The notes under the pieces are model-generated. The model ran no database searches and was not told the origin of the DNA. It saw only the letters and a list, made by a program, of their open reading frames with translations. From the NCBI RefSeq assembly GCF_003336675.1, contig NZ_QPII01000001.1:186001-250000 (forward strand): a stretch of 64,000 nt of DNA. Direction: 5' to 3'. This document shows, one piece after another, positions 53,287 through 63,486 of this stretch (position 1 is its first letter; every line of letters begins with the position of its first letter). A program made the translations under genes and the position numbers. This DNA is from Billgrantia montanilacus (GTDB taxonomy: Bacteria > Pseudomonadota > Gammaproteobacteria > Pseudomonadales > Halomonadaceae).

Positions 53287-54768
53287 ATGCAGATACGCCG
53301 GGTTGCCCTCGTTCACTACTGTCTCCTGCTGGCCAGCCTGCTGTGTCTGGCTTTCGGTGGTGCGCTGCTGACCTGGCAGGCCCAGGCACAGGAGAGCGAG
53401 CGAATCGCTCTGGTCATGACCATCGACGGCGCTATAGGCCCAGCGACCGGGGATTATTTCCAGAGGGGCTTGTCGCTTGCTGCCGAGCGTGAGGCTGAGC
53501 TGGTGATCGTGGAGATGGACACGCCGGGTGGGCTGGATGCCTCCATGCGCAGCATGATCCGCACCATGCTTTCCTCACCGGTGCCGGTGGCTATCTATGT
53601 TTCGCCCAGCGGCTCCCGGGCCGCCAGCGCCGGCACCTATCTGTTGTATGCCAGCCACGTTGCCGCCATGGCGCCTGCCACCCATCTCGGTTCGGCCACG
53701 CCGGTTCAGATGGGTGGCGGCTTTCCCGGCATGGATGACCTGGACGATAACGGCGGCGGGCACAACGGTGAGGCCAACGGTAACGGCAGCGACGAAGACG
53801 AAGAGGCAGCGGATGCCAGCGGCGAGCCAAATGGAGACGTGGCCTCTCCCGAAGAGGAGGACACTACCGATACGCGCCGCCGTGGAGAAACCGCCATGGA
53901 GCGCAAGGTACTCGAGGATGCCGTCTACTATATTCGTGGGCTGGCCGAACGCCACGGTCGCAACGCCGACTGGGCCGAGGAGGCGGTGCGCGAAGCGGTC
54001 AATCTGACGTCACGCGAGGCCCTGGAGAAGAACGTGATCGACGTGGTCGCCACCGATATCGAGGATTTGCTGGCGCAGATCGATGGCCGCCAGGTGGTGA
54101 TGGAGCACGGCGAGCAAACGCTCGAGAGTGCAGATCTCGTCATCGAACGCTTCGACCCCGACTGGCGTACCCAGTTGCTGCAGGTGATCACCAACCCCAA
54201 TGTCGCCTACTTCCTGATGATCATCGGCTTCTACGGGCTGATCTTCGAGCTGTCCAATCCCGGCAGCCTGGTTCCCGGCACCATCGGCATCATCTGCCTG
54301 CTGTTGGCACTTTTCGCCTTTCAGCTGCTGCCGATCAACTTTGCCGGGCTGGCGTTGATACTGGTAGGGCTGGCGCTGATCGTGGGCGAGGCTTTGATGC
54401 CCAGCTTCGGCATTCTGGGGATGGGCGGCATCGTCGCCTTCGTGATCGGATCGGTGATGCTGATGGATGCAGACAACCTGAGAATCTCGCTACCGCTGAT
54501 CGGCGGCATCGCGCTGGTGGCAGCCGTCTTCATGCTGTGGACTTTGACACGCTTCATGGGGCTGCGCCGACGACCGGCCAGGACCGGTCATGAACAGCTG
54601 CTCGGCAGCCAGGGGCGAGCGCTCGAGCGCTTCGAGGGGCGTGGTCATGTTCGTGTGATGGGGGAGCGCTGGAACGCCCGCAGTGCCAGCCCGCTGCAAA
54701 AGGACCAGATCGTCAGGGTTGTTGAGGTCGACGGGTTGACCCTGATCGTGGAGCCAGTCGATAACTGA
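53287..54768 (+). CDS. NfeD-family ClpP-class membrane serine protease
   Basis: A 493-residue protein. It has an N-terminal signal or anchor (HYCLLLASLLCLAFGGALL) and a ClpP-like protease domain with the active serine in PSGSRAASAGTYLL. About four helices lie in residues 310-420, and a C-terminal OB-fold NfeD domain (LLGSQGRALERF to VVEVDGLTLIVEPV) follows. Within the protease part there is an acidic, low-complexity insertion of about 55 residues (DDLDDNGGGHNGEANGNGSDEDEEAADA and on). These proteases cleave the stomatin-like partner encoded next and take part in membrane quality control. The ATG at 53287 has AAGGAAGAG upstream. It forms an operon with the slipin gene 70 bases downstream. Confidence 0.88.
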   Translation: MQIRRVALVHYCLLLASLLCLAFGGALLTWQAQAQESERIALVMTIDGAIGPATGDYFQRGLSLAAEREAELVIVEMDTPGGLDASMRSMIRTMLSSPVPVAIYVSPSGSRAASAGTYLLYASHVAAMAPATHLGSATPVQMGGGFPGMDDLDDNGGGHNGEANGNGSDEDEEAADASGEPNGDVASPEEEDTTDTRRRGETAMERKVLEDAVYYIRGLAERHGRNADWAEEAVREAVNLTSREALEKNVIDVVATDIEDLLAQIDGRQVVMEHGEQTLESADLVIERFDPDWRTQLLQVITNPNVAYFLMIIGFYGLIFELSNPGSLVPGTIGIICLLLALFAFQLLPINFAGLALILVGLALIVGEALMPSFGILGMGGIVAFVIGSVMLMDADNLRISLPLIGGIALVAAVFMLWTLTRFMGLRRRPARTGHEQLLGSQGRALERFEGRGHVRVMGERWNARSASPLQKDQIVRVVEVDGLTLIVEPVDN

Positions 54769-54838
54769 ACCGCGGCGGTGCCTGTACTGTTGAAATTGCC
54801 CATACAACACAGCCTTAGTGACACCAAGGAGATGGACC

Positions 54839-55657
54839 ATGCTGATTTCCTATCTCGTGCCAGTGGTACTGGTTCTCATGCTGATCGCCGCATCGATTCG
54901 CATCCTGCCCGAGTACAAGCGGGGCGTCGTGTTCTTTCTGGGTCGCTTCCAGGCGGTCAAGGGACCCGGTCTGATCATCGTGATTCCCGGTATCCAGCAG
55001 ATGACCCTGGTGGACCTGCGCGTGATCACCATGGACGTGCCGGAGCAGGACGTCATCTCCCAGGACAACGTCACCGTCAAGGTCAACGCGGTGCTCTACT
55101 TCCGGGTGGTCGATCCGGAGAAGGCGATCATCCAGGTCGAGAATTTCACCGTTGCCACCAGCCAGCTGTCCCAGACCACGCTGCGCTCGGTGCTGGGCAA
55201 GCATGACCTGGACGAGATGCTCTCCGAGCGTGACAAGCTCAACGACGATATCCAGGAGATCATTGATGCCCAGACCGAGGAGTGGGGGATCAAGGTGGCC
55301 AACGTCGAGATCAAGCATGTCGATCTCGACGAGAGCATGATTCGCGCCATTGCCCGCCAGGCAGAGGCCGAGCGTGAGCGCCGCGCCAAGGTCATCCACG
55401 CCGAGGGTGAGCTGCAGGCCTCCCGGAAGCTGGTCGAGGCGGCCAATGTCATGGCCGAGAACTCGGCGGCGCTGCAGCTGCGCTACCTGCAGACCATGAG
55501 TGACATGAGCAACAAGAACGCCTCCACCATTTTCTTCCCGTTGCCGATGGACATCATGGAGGCGTTCCGCCACCTGAAGGCGTCACCGGCCGCTCAGGCG
55601 CGGGCCGATAGAAGCGCCCAGGGCGGCAGCGAACAGGGCAGTACTGACGCCACCTGA
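54839..55657 (+). CDS. Slipin / stomatin-like SPFH protein
   Basis: A 272-residue membrane-associated scaffold protein. One N-terminal helix ([16 protein letters not shown]) is followed by the SPFH/Band 7 domain ([22 protein letters not shown] to the end of the strand region near [20 protein letters not shown]). A long coiled-coil helix rich in Ala/Glu/Arg ([21 protein letters not shown]) then leads to a Gln/Ser/Ala tail. These proteins form rings in the membrane and partner with NfeD proteases, as the gene order shows. AAGGAG lies 7 bases before the ATG at 54839. Confidence 0.92.
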   Translation: MLISYLVPVVLVLMLIAASIRILPEYKRGVVFFLGRFQAVKGPGLIIVIPGIQQMTLVDLRVITMDVPEQDVISQDNVTVKVNAVLYFRVVDPEKAIIQVENFTVATSQLSQTTLRSVLGKHDLDEMLSERDKLNDDIQEIIDAQTEEWGIKVANVEIKHVDLDESMIRAIARQAEAERERRAKVIHAEGELQASRKLVEAANVMAENSAALQLRYLQTMSDMSNKNASTIFFPLPMDIMEAFRHLKASPAAQARADRSAQGGSEQGSTDAT

Positions 55658-55719
55658 CCTTACTGCCATGGGGACACCTAACATGGCATGCTAGGCGACC
55701 CACCGACAGCGAGGTCGCC

Positions 55720-56637
55720 TTGATTCACTCCCTATCGCACCGCCAGCAGGGGCTGTTGCTTACCGGCGGCGGTGCGCTGATCATTTCCCCTGATGCGCTG
55801 CTGATCAAGCTGATCGGCCTGCCGGATGCGGACATCCTGGTCTGGCGCGGCCTGCTGACCGCCTTGGGCTTCATCGCCATCGTCGCCGCGCGCCATGGAC
55901 GTGGCTTCGTCGAGGCCTATCGGCGCTGTGGCTGGACCGGTATCGGTGTTGCGGTGCTGTTCAGCTTCTCCACCTTCGGTTTCGTGCTGGGCAATCAGTA
56001 CACCAAGGGCGGCAATGTATTGATGATCCTGGCCGGTGCGCCCTTGATTGCGGCGCTGCTGTCGCGGCTCTTCCTCAAGGAGCACCTCCCACGGCGGACC
56101 TGGCTGGCGATCTGGCTCTGCCTGCTGGGGACCTCACTGATCGTGCTCGACGATACCGGTGCCGGTTCGTGGATAGGCAATGGCTTTGCGCTGCTGGCCG
56201 CCACTGCACTGGCCGCCAACTTTACCCTCTGTCGCAGCCGCCCCGGCATCGACATGAGCCCGATGCTGACCCTCTCGGGGCTGATCGTGGCCGCCGTGGC
56301 GGGGCTGTTCGGCATGACCACCGGTAGCCTGTCGCTGCCCCCCGCCGACAGCCTGTTGCTGCTGGTACTGCTCTGCCTGGTGCTTCTGCCGGTGGGTTTC
56401 ACCCTGATCCAGCGCGGACCGCTCTACCTGCCTGCTGCCGAAGTGGGTCTGTTGATGCTGCTTGAAGTGGTGGTGGGCACGCTGTGGGTGTGGTGGCTTC
56501 TCGCCGAGCGGCCCGCGGCGGTGGCGCTGGTCGGCGGTAGCCTGGTGCTCGGTGCCCTGCTGGCCAAGGGATTATACGAGCGACAGCTTGAGCGGCGGCT
56601 TCGTGCCCAGGGTGCAGCGCAGCATCCTTTCTGGTAG
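55720..56637 (+). CDS. EamA/DMT-family transporter
   Basis: A 305-residue membrane protein with ten predicted helices in two EamA repeats (first about residues 10-135, second about 150-285). The start is a TTG at 55720 with GAGGT upstream, as no good ATG fits the N-terminal helix. Such carriers usually export amino acids or small metabolites; the substrate is unknown. It is 62 bases after the slipin gene and may be part of that operon or independent. Confidence 0.78.
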   Translation: MIHSLSHRQQGLLLTGGGALIISPDALLIKLIGLPDADILVWRGLLTALGFIAIVAARHGRGFVEAYRRCGWTGIGVAVLFSFSTFGFVLGNQYTKGGNVLMILAGAPLIAALLSRLFLKEHLPRRTWLAIWLCLLGTSLIVLDDTGAGSWIGNGFALLAATALAANFTLCRSRPGIDMSPMLTLSGLIVAAVAGLFGMTTGSLSLPPADSLLLLVLLCLVLLPVGFTLIQRGPLYLPAAEVGLLMLLEVVVGTLWVWWLLAERPAAVALVGGSLVLGALLAKGLYERQLERRLRAQGAAQHPFW

Positions 56638-56997
56638 ACTTCGCCGCTCATGTCAGGGTCGCTATTGAGACGAAAGTATCAGGCGAAAGTCGAGGCGTGA
56701 TCGAAGTCGACGTCCGGCCCGGCAATATAAAGAGCAAGGAACGATATCAACGTGCATACCCTCCTGACAGGGCTGGCCACGCCGCCCTAGCGCAATTATC
56801 TTCCCCGGTTTCCGGTGGTGGGCCGTTCCTTGCGGCACACTGCCCGCAATGTCGCGGGCGCTTTGCGCCCGTCCTGCACGATCGATAACGCGACGCCCCA
56901 TGCTGAACTGCGCCGAACCGGTGTGGCCTTGGCGTGGCGTTCGAGACAAGACCCTGGCGCCTGACGGCACGACTATAACCATCGACTGGGCAATAGC
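56638..56997. other. Intergenic region before the SulP-Usp operon
   Basis: 360 bases without a supported gene. Small hairpins such as GGGCGC-TTT-GCGCCC (56856-56870) occur, none with a T-run. The promoter for the SulP gene should lie here, but I cannot place it. Confidence 0.45.
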
Positions 56998-58488
56998 ATG
57001 TACGAATCCATCAAGCAGACTTGGTTTTCCAATATCAAGGGCGATACCCTCGCCGGTATCGTCGTCGCGCTGGCGTTGATTCCCGAGGCCATCGCCTTCT
57101 CGATTATCGCCGGTGTCGACCCCAAGGTCGGCCTCTACGCCTCCTTCTGTATCGCCGTGGTCATCGCCTTTACCGGTGGCCGGCCGGGCATGATTTCCGG
57201 CGCCACCGGCGCCATGGCGCTGTTGATGGTGCTCCTGGTGCGCGAGCACGGTCTTGAGTACCTGCTGGCGGCCACGCTGCTTACCGGCGTGCTGCAGATC
57301 GTCGCGGGTTATCTCAGGCTCGCCGAGCTGATGCGCTTCGTGTCGCGCTCGGTGGTCACGGGCTTCGTCAACGCCCTGGCGATCCTGATCTTCATGGCCC
57401 AGCTGCCGGAGCTGACCAATGTCACCTGGCATGTCTACGCCATGACCATTGCCGGGCTTGGCATTATCTATCTGTTCCCCTACGTGCCGAAGATCGGCAA
57501 GTCAATCCCCTCGCCGCTGGTCTGCATCGTGGTGCTCACTGCCGTCTACATGATCAGCGGTATGGATATTCGTGATGTGGGCGATATGGGCGAGCTGCCC
57601 GATACCCTGCCGGTGTTCCTGTGGCCTGATGTGCCGCTGAATCTCGAAACGCTGATGATCATCTTCCCCACCGCGCTTATGCTCACCGTGGTGGGTCTGC
57701 TGGAGTCGATGATGACCGCCACCATCGTCGATGACCTGACCGATACCCCGAGCGACAAGAACCGCGAGTGCAAGGGCCAGGGCATCGCCAATATCGGCTC
57801 CGGCCTGATCGGCGGCATGGCGGGCTGCGCGATGATCGGCCAGTCGGTGATCAACGTGAAGTCCGGCGGCCGCACGCGGCTCTCCTCGCTGATTTCCGGC
57901 GTGGTGCTGCTGATGATGGTGGTGTTCCTCTCCGACTGGGTATCGCAGATCCCCATGGCGGCCCTGGTAGCGGTCATGATCATGGTCTCCATCGGTACCT
58001 TCAGCTGGAGCTCGATCCGAGACCTCAAGCAGCATCCCATGAGTACTAATATCGTGATGCTGGCCACCGTCGTCGTCACGGTGCTGACCCATAACCTGGC
58101 GATCGGGGTTTTCGTCGGCGTGTTGCTTGCCGCCATGAACTTCGCCAACAAGGTCGGCAACATCCTCTACATCGGCTCCGAAGAAACTGACGAAGGCAGC
58201 CGTCGCATTTACAAGGTTGTCGGCCAAGTGTTCTTCGCCTCCTCCGAGCGCTTCGGTGAATCTTTCGACTTCAAGGAAACCGTACAGAAGGTCACCATCG
58301 ATCTTTCCCGTGCGCATTTCTGGGACATTACCGCCGTGCAGACGCTGGATCGTGTCGTGATCAAGTTCCGCCGCGAGGGCACCGAGGTGGAACTCATTGG
58401 TCTCAACGAGGCGAGTGCCACCATCGTCGATCGCTATGCTATCCATGACGATCCGGCAGCCGTGGAAAAGCTCATGGGCGGACACTAA
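56998..58488 (+). CDS. SulP-family anion transporter with STAS domain
   Basis: A 496-residue inner-membrane carrier. The SulP domain starts with [34 protein letters not shown] and includes [18 protein letters not shown]. The final 100 residues form a short STAS domain ([22 protein letters not shown]). The protein is shorter than the DauA-like one at 2.6-4.3 kb and clearly a different subfamily; bacterial members include sodium-dependent bicarbonate carriers and sulfate carriers. It is followed 19 bases later by a universal stress protein gene, a pairing often seen for SulP genes in marine bacteria (recall). Confidence 0.87.
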   Translation: MYESIKQTWFSNIKGDTLAGIVVALALIPEAIAFSIIAGVDPKVGLYASFCIAVVIAFTGGRPGMISGATGAMALLMVLLVREHGLEYLLAATLLTGVLQIVAGYLRLAELMRFVSRSVVTGFVNALAILIFMAQLPELTNVTWHVYAMTIAGLGIIYLFPYVPKIGKSIPSPLVCIVVLTAVYMISGMDIRDVGDMGELPDTLPVFLWPDVPLNLETLMIIFPTALMLTVVGLLESMMTATIVDDLTDTPSDKNRECKGQGIANIGSGLIGGMAGCAMIGQSVINVKSGGRTRLSSLISGVVLLMMVVFLSDWVSQIPMAALVAVMIMVSIGTFSWSSIRDLKQHPMSTNIVMLATVVVTVLTHNLAIGVFVGVLLAAMNFANKVGNILYIGSEETDEGSRRIYKVVGQVFFASSERFGESFDFKETVQKVTIDLSRAHFWDITAVQTLDRVVIKFRREGTEVELIGLNEASATIVDRYAIHDDPAAVEKLMGGH

Positions 58489-58507
58489 AGGGATCGAGGA
58501 GCAAGCT

Positions 58508-59362
58508 ATGACAGACCAAGTAATGGCCGCCATCGACGGCTCACAGTTCTCGGAGGGGGTGTGCGACTACGCCGCCTGGGCCAGCCTGGCGCTGGAGGCG
58601 CCGCTGACCTTCCTGCACGTGGTGGACAACCACCCCCAGACCGCCGAGGCGGACCTTTCCGGCAACATCGGACTGGGTTCCCGGGAGCACCTGCTCGAAG
58701 AGCTTTCCCAGCTCGACGAGCAGCGCGCCAAGGTGGCCCAGGAGCAGGGGCGACTGATGCTCAAGGCAGCCAAGGAGCGGGCCATCGAGGTGGGCGTGAG
58801 TGACCCCGCCACCCGCCAGCGCAACGGTACCCTGGTCGAGACGCTCAGTGAGCTGGAAAACGAGATCCGCCTGCTGGTGATCGGCAAGCGCGGCGAGACC
58901 GCCCACCAGGCCGCCGACCACCTGGGTTCCAACCTGGAGCGAGTGGTGCGCACCCTGCATCGCCCCATCCTGATGGTACCGGACGGCTTCAAGACGCCCG
59001 GGCAGGTGATGATTGCCTTCGATGGCAGCAAGACCACGCGCAAGGGCGTGGAGATGATCGCCAAGAGCCCGCTGTTCAATGGCATTCCCTGCCATGTGGT
59101 GATCGTCGGTGCCGAGACCGGGGACAATCGCTCGCAGCTCGACTGGGCACTGAAGACGCTGCGCGAGGCCGGTCACCAGGCCGAAGGAGCGATCCGCGCC
59201 GGCGAGGTGGAGGAGACCCTGCGCGCCTACCAGAAAGAGAATGACATCGATCTACTGGTGATGGGTGCCTACGGCCATTCGCGTATTCGCCACCTGCTGG
59301 TGGGTAGCACCACCACGGCGATGCTGCGTCGCAGCCAAATACCGGTTCTGCTACTGCGATAA
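58508..59362 (+). CDS. Tandem universal stress protein
   Basis: A 284-residue protein with two UspA domains (about residues 1-155 and 157-284). The second has the full nucleotide-binding motif in MGAYGHSRIRHLLVGSTTTAML (G-x2-G-x9-G-S/T); the first has a weaker form, IGKRGETAHQAADHLGSNL. It probably binds ATP and modulates the co-encoded SulP carrier, as TeaD does for the ectoine TRAP carrier TeaABC (analogy). The ATG at 58508 has GGAG upstream; the frame opens at 58397 inside the SulP gene. Confidence 0.9.
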   Translation: MTDQVMAAIDGSQFSEGVCDYAAWASLALEAPLTFLHVVDNHPQTAEADLSGNIGLGSREHLLEELSQLDEQRAKVAQEQGRLMLKAAKERAIEVGVSDPATRQRNGTLVETLSELENEIRLLVIGKRGETAHQAADHLGSNLERVVRTLHRPILMVPDGFKTPGQVMIAFDGSKTTRKGVEMIAKSPLFNGIPCHVVIVGAETGDNRSQLDWALKTLREAGHQAEGAIRAGEVEETLRAYQKENDIDLLVMGAYGHSRIRHLLVGSTTTAMLRRSQIPVLLLR

Positions 59363-59372
59363 CGATTACCCG

Positions 59373-59409
59373 AGCCGGCCCTTCCTGCGGGAAGCGTGTC
59401 GGCTTTTTT
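59373..59409 (+). terminator. Rho-independent terminator of the SulP-Usp operon
   Basis: AGCCGGC (59373-59379) pairs with GTCGGCT (59398-59404) including a G-T pair, with inner pairs CTTCC/GGAAG, and runs into TTTTTT ending at 59409. It lies shortly after the stop of the stress protein gene. Confidence 0.85.
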
Positions 59410-59452
59410 ATTTGTCTTGCTCCAACTGCACCTTGTCCGAGGAGGAAAGCTC

Positions 59453-60469
59453 ATGAGCCAGACGATTGCGGTTCTGAGAGGGGACGGTATCGGCCCCGAA
59501 ATCATGCAAGCCACCCTGCGTGTTCTGGATGCGCTGGATTGCGGCTTTCACTACGAATTCTTCGAAGCCGGGCTGGAGGCACTCGACAAGCATGGCACGC
59601 TGATACCCAAGGAGACGCTCGAGGCCATCGAGCGGCACCGCATTGCGCTGAAAGGGCCGCTCACTACGCCCATTGGCAAAGGGTTCTCCTCGATCAACGT
59701 GCAGCTACGTCTCCACTTTGACCTCTATGCCAATGTTCGACCGGCAATCAGCTTTCCCGGTACCCGTTCTCGCTACGACGATATCGATCTGATCACCGTG
59801 CGCGAGAACACCGAAGGGGCTTATCTCTCCGAGGGGCAGAGCATGTCAGAGGATGGCGAGACAGCGCTCTCGTCGATCCGCGTGACGCGCAAGGGATCGG
59901 AACGCATCGTGCGCTATGCCTTCGAGTTGGCCCAGCAGCGAGGTCGCAAGAAAGTGACCGCCGTGCACAAGGCGAACATCATCAAGTCAAGCTCTGGTCT
60001 GTTCCTCGACGTGGCGCGTGAGGTGGCGAAGGAGTACCCCGCGATCGAATTCGAGGAGATGATCGTCGACAACGCTTGCATGCAGCTTGTGATGAACCCT
60101 CATCGGTTCGACGTCGTCGTCACGACCAACCTGTTCGGCGACATCCTCTCCGATCTGTGTGCCGGGCTCGTCGGCGGCCTGGGGCTGGCTCCGGGATCCA
60201 ACATCGGTGAAAACGTGGCCATTTTCGAGGCCGTGCACGGCTCGGCGCCCGACATCGCCGGTCAGGGTGTCGCCAACCCCTGTGCGTTGCTGCTGGCCGC
60301 CGCCGATATGCTCGACCATCTCGGCATGCAGGAAAAGGCCAACAGGGTGCGTGGCGCCATCCGCAGCGTGCTGAAGTCGAGCGCCGAGCAGGTGACGCCA
60401 GATCTCGGTGGCAAGGGCACGACCGAGACCTTCGCCGACGCTCTCGTTGCCCATATCTGTAGCGAATGA
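59453..60469 (+). CDS. NAD-dependent isocitrate dehydrogenase (IDH/IMDH family)
   Basis: A 338-residue beta-decarboxylating dehydrogenase that turns isocitrate into 2-oxoglutarate. Substrate residues are seen in [20 protein letters not shown] (Ser, Asn, two Arg) and [30 protein letters not shown] and the metal aspartates in [20 protein letters not shown] follow. The S-x-N-x2-L-R pattern favours isocitrate over isopropylmalate. The short length is that of NAD-type, yeast-like subunits rather than the E. coli NADP enzyme (416 aa). GGAGGAAAG precedes the ATG at 59453. Confidence 0.85.
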   Translation: MSQTIAVLRGDGIGPEIMQATLRVLDALDCGFHYEFFEAGLEALDKHGTLIPKETLEAIERHRIALKGPLTTPIGKGFSSINVQLRLHFDLYANVRPAISFPGTRSRYDDIDLITVRENTEGAYLSEGQSMSEDGETALSSIRVTRKGSERIVRYAFELAQQRGRKKVTAVHKANIIKSSSGLFLDVAREVAKEYPAIEFEEMIVDNACMQLVMNPHRFDVVVTTNLFGDILSDLCAGLVGGLGLAPGSNIGENVAIFEAVHGSAPDIAGQGVANPCALLLAAADMLDHLGMQEKANRVRGAIRSVLKSSAEQVTPDLGGKGTTETFADALVAHICSE

Positions 60470-60480
60470 TGCTTGCTGGG

Positions 60481-60507
60481 GCCGGCATGCCGTGTGCCGG
60501 CTTATTT
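60481..60507 (+). terminator. Terminator of the isocitrate dehydrogenase gene
   Basis: GCCGGCA (60481-60487), loop TGCCGTG, TGCCGGC (60495-60501), then TTATTT. It begins 11 bases after the stop. Confidence 0.75.
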
Positions 60508-60643
60508 CTCGGTAAAGCCTACCAAAGCCTGGTGGAGCCCATGTCATGACTCTGACGCCGCCCTGAGATCATTTCCATCAACCCATATTCAATGAGAGGA
60601 CCCTGACAGAAATTCCCTGACGGGAACAAAAAGGACACGTACC

Positions 60644-61801
60644 TTGAACCAACGAAAGTTCGCGCATACCGCCTTTTTTGACGAAACCGCCTCCTCGCAG
60701 CGGTTCGTTGCCGATTTGCTGGAACAGGCCGATATCCATATCAACGGGAGTCGTCCCTGGGATATCCGGTTCAACGCCCATGGGGTCATCGACAATGCGC
60801 TTTCGCGAGGCAATCTCGGGCTTGGCGAAAGCTACATGAACGGCGACTGGGATGCGGAGCGGCTGGACGAATTCTTCTACCGCTTGATTCGTGCTCAGCT
60901 GCCGGAAAAGGTCAATATCAGCAAGCTTCTCTATCATGCGATCAGCTCAAGGTTGTTGAACCGGCAGAGCGCCAGGCGCGCCTGGCAGGTGGGCGAGGCC
61001 CACTACGATATCGGCAACGATTTTTACGCCGCCATGCTTGATTCGCGCATGACCTACACCTGCGGCTACTGGAAGGAAGCCTCCAACTTGGAGGAGGCGC
61101 AGGAGGCCAAGCTGGACCTCATCTGTCGCAAGCTGGAACTCGAGCCGGGAATGCGCGTGCTTGATATCGGCTGTGGCTGGGGAAGCTTCATGGCCTATGC
61201 CGCGGAACACTACGGTGTGGAATGCGTCGGCCTGACCATCTCCCGCGAGCAGGCTGAATACGGCAAGCAACTCATGAAGCGTGGCCTACCGGTGGAGTTC
61301 CGGTTGCAGGATTATCGCGACGAAGCCGAGCAGTTCGATCGTATTGTCAGCGTGGGGATGTTCGAACACGTCGGCCACAAGAACTACCGCACCTATATGG
61401 AAATGGCCCACCGCTGCCTGAGGGACGATGGCCTCTTCCTGCTGCATACCATTGGCAAGAACGTGCGGAACACCTCGCCGGACCCCTGGCTCGACAAGTA
61501 CATCTTCCCCAACGGCGAGCTTCCCGCCATGGGGCAGGTGACCGACGCCGCCGAGGAGCTGTTCGTGGTCGAGGATGTGCATAACTTCGGCGCCGATTAC
61601 GACAAGACCCTGATGGCTTGGCACGAGAACTTTGAGGCCGCCTGGCCGCAGTTCGCCGAGTCTTACGGCGAGCGTTTCTACCGCATGTGGCGCTACTACC
61701 TGCTGAGCTGTGCCGGTGCCTTCCGGGCTCGCGACATCCAGCTCTGGCAGTTCGTGCTTAGCAAACAGGGTGTTCTCGGCGGGTATCACCGAGCCAGCTA
61801 A
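60644..61801 (+). CDS. cfa: Cyclopropane-fatty-acyl-phospholipid synthase
   Basis: A 385-residue SAM-dependent enzyme that adds a methylene bridge to unsaturated acyl chains of membrane lipids, a stationary-phase and osmotic-stress response. Motif I is VLDIGCGWGSFMAYAAEHYG; VGLTISREQAEYG, SVGMFEHVGHKNYRTYM and LLHTIGKN are family segments. The N-terminal lipid-binding domain (about residues 1-110) contains NLGLGESYMNGDWD. The start is a TTG with AAGGA upstream, since no ATG fits. The length is that of E. coli Cfa (382 aa). It uses SAM made by the product of the next gene. Confidence 0.93.
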   Translation: MNQRKFAHTAFFDETASSQRFVADLLEQADIHINGSRPWDIRFNAHGVIDNALSRGNLGLGESYMNGDWDAERLDEFFYRLIRAQLPEKVNISKLLYHAISSRLLNRQSARRAWQVGEAHYDIGNDFYAAMLDSRMTYTCGYWKEASNLEEAQEAKLDLICRKLELEPGMRVLDIGCGWGSFMAYAAEHYGVECVGLTISREQAEYGKQLMKRGLPVEFRLQDYRDEAEQFDRIVSVGMFEHVGHKNYRTYMEMAHRCLRDDGLFLLHTIGKNVRNTSPDPWLDKYIFPNGELPAMGQVTDAAEELFVVEDVHNFGADYDKTLMAWHENFEAAWPQFAESYGERFYRMWRYYLLSCAGAFRARDIQLWQFVLSKQGVLGGYHRAS

Positions 61802-61834
61802 CGCCTTTTTCTACTTATTTACCTGGAATTTTCG

Positions 61835-63055
61835 ATGAGCGAATACTCCCTGTTCACCTCCGAGTCCGTGTCCGAAGGACATCCGGACAAGATCACCGAT
61901 CAGATTTCCGATGCGGTGCTGGACGCCATCATCGCCCGGGACAAGCAGGCTCGTGTCGCCTGCGAGACGCTGGTCAAGACCGGCGTGGCCATCGTTGCCG
62001 GCGAGATCACCACCTCGGCCTGGGTCGATCTCGAGGCGCTGGTGCGCGAGGTCATCACCGGTATCGGCTACACCTCCTCCGAGGTGGGCTTCGATGGCGA
62101 GACCTGCGGCGTGCTCAACCTGATCGGCAAGCAGAGCGTGGACATCGCCCAGGGGGTCGACCGCGTCAAGCCTGAGGACCAGGGTGCCGGCGACCAGGGG
62201 CTGATGTTCGGCTATGCCACCAACGAGACCGACTCCTTCATGCCGGCGCCGATCCACTATGCCCACCGGCTGGTGGAGCGCCAGGCCGAGCTGCGCAAGA
62301 ACGGCCTGCTGCCCTGGCTGCGCCCGGACGCCAAGAGCCAGGTCACCTTCCGCTACGACGAGGCCGGCATGCCCTGCGGCGTGGAGGCAGTGGTGCTCTC
62401 CACCCAGCACGACCCGGAGATCGACCAGGTCGAACTGCGCAAGATGGTCAAGCACGAGATCATCGAGCAGGTGATCCCCGAGGAGTGGCTCACCGAGGCG
62501 ACCCAGTACCATATCAACCCCACCGGCAAGTTCGTCATCGGTGGGCCGGTCGGCGACTGCGGGCTGACCGGGCGCAAGATCATCGTCGATACCTACGGCG
62601 GCATGGCACGCCATGGGGGCGGTGCCTTCTCCGGCAAGGACCCCTCCAAGGTCGACCGCAGCGCCGCCTACGCCGGCCGCTACGTGGCCAAGAACATCGT
62701 CGCCGCCGGCCTGGCCGACAAGTGCGAGATCCAGGTTTCCTACGCCATCGGCGTGGCCCAGCCCACCTCGGTGTCGATCAATACCTTCGGCACCGGCAAG
62801 GTGGACGAGGCGCGCATCATCGAGCTGGTGCGCGAGCACTTCGACCTGCGTCCCTTCGCCATCACCCGCATGCTCGACCTGCTGCACCCCATGTATCAGC
62901 TCACCGCGGCCTATGGTCATTTCGGCCGCGAGCCCATCGAGACTTCCTACCGCTGGAAGGACGACAAGGGGCAGGAGCAGACCGAGACCTTCACGGCCTT
63001 TCCATGGGAGCGGATCGATCGTGCCCAGGCGCTGCGCGATGCCGCCAGGCTCTGA
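61835..63055 (+). CDS. metK: S-adenosylmethionine synthetase
   Basis: A 406-residue enzyme making SAM from methionine and ATP. Typical segments are [18 protein letters not shown] at the N-terminus, the [19 protein letters not shown] phosphate-binding loop and [19 protein letters not shown]. It lies 33 bases after cfa and upstream of the monooxygenase and luxS genes, so SAM synthesis, SAM use and the recycling of its by-product are grouped. No SAM riboswitch is seen in the short gap before it. Confidence 0.96.
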   Translation: MSEYSLFTSESVSEGHPDKITDQISDAVLDAIIARDKQARVACETLVKTGVAIVAGEITTSAWVDLEALVREVITGIGYTSSEVGFDGETCGVLNLIGKQSVDIAQGVDRVKPEDQGAGDQGLMFGYATNETDSFMPAPIHYAHRLVERQAELRKNGLLPWLRPDAKSQVTFRYDEAGMPCGVEAVVLSTQHDPEIDQVELRKMVKHEIIEQVIPEEWLTEATQYHINPTGKFVIGGPVGDCGLTGRKIIVDTYGGMARHGGGAFSGKDPSKVDRSAAYAGRYVAKNIVAAGLADKCEIQVSYAIGVAQPTSVSINTFGTGKVDEARIIELVREHFDLRPFAITRMLDLLHPMYQLTAAYGHFGREPIETSYRWKDDKGQEQTETFTAFPWERIDRAQALRDAARL

Positions 63056-63078
63056 TCCAGACGACACGGAGAGACACG

Positions 63079-63426
63079 ATGTCCCAGAAGATCTACTGCA
63101 TCGCCAACTTCAAGCCCAAGCCTGGCAGGGAGGAAGCCCTGTTCAAGGCGCTCCAGGCCTTGGAGCCGAATACCCATCGTGAGGACGGCTGCCTGCATTA
63201 CACGGTAACCCGCCAGATTGATCATCCTAATGCCCAGGGGGCCAGCTACCCCATCGTTTTCCACGAAACCTGGGCCAGCCGAGAGGCTTTCGAGGCGCAC
63301 TGCAGCCGCCGTGAGATCAAGGCATTCTTCGCCACTCACGTCGAGTCCCCGGAAGGCGACGTGCACTACGCCAACGTCTGCGTCTATACCGACGAGCCCC
63401 ACGGCTACGACGCACCGGTTCTCTGA
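63079..63426 (+). CDS. Antibiotic biosynthesis monooxygenase (ABM/YgiN-like) family protein
   Basis: A 115-residue dimeric alpha/beta-barrel type protein. The layout (IYCIANFKPKPGREEALFKALQ, DGCLHYTVTRQID, FHETWASREAFEAHCSRREIKAF) fits the ABM fold of YgiN/LsrG-like enzymes. It lies between metK and luxS. LsrG of E. coli, in the same fold family, degrades phospho-AI-2, so a role in handling the LuxS product is possible but only inferred. The ATG at 63079 has ACGGAGAG upstream. A longer open frame covering part of metK is a shadow. Confidence 0.82.
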   Translation: MSQKIYCIANFKPKPGREEALFKALQALEPNTHREDGCLHYTVTRQIDHPNAQGASYPIVFHETWASREAFEAHCSRREIKAFFATHVESPEGDVHYANVCVYTDEPHGYDAPVL

Positions 63427-63486
63427 ACCCATCATAAACCGGCACAGGTCGGATTGGTCTGTGCCTCATCACCCCAAAGGATTTCC

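Noticed and set aside
58397..58507. N-terminal extension of the universal stress protein
   Set aside because: It lies inside the SulP coding region, and the ATG at 58508 has a proper ribosome binding site and the family N-terminus.
61811..63067. 418-codon minus-strand frame opposite metK
   Set aside because: MetK is certain; the frame is a shadow caused by third-position GC.
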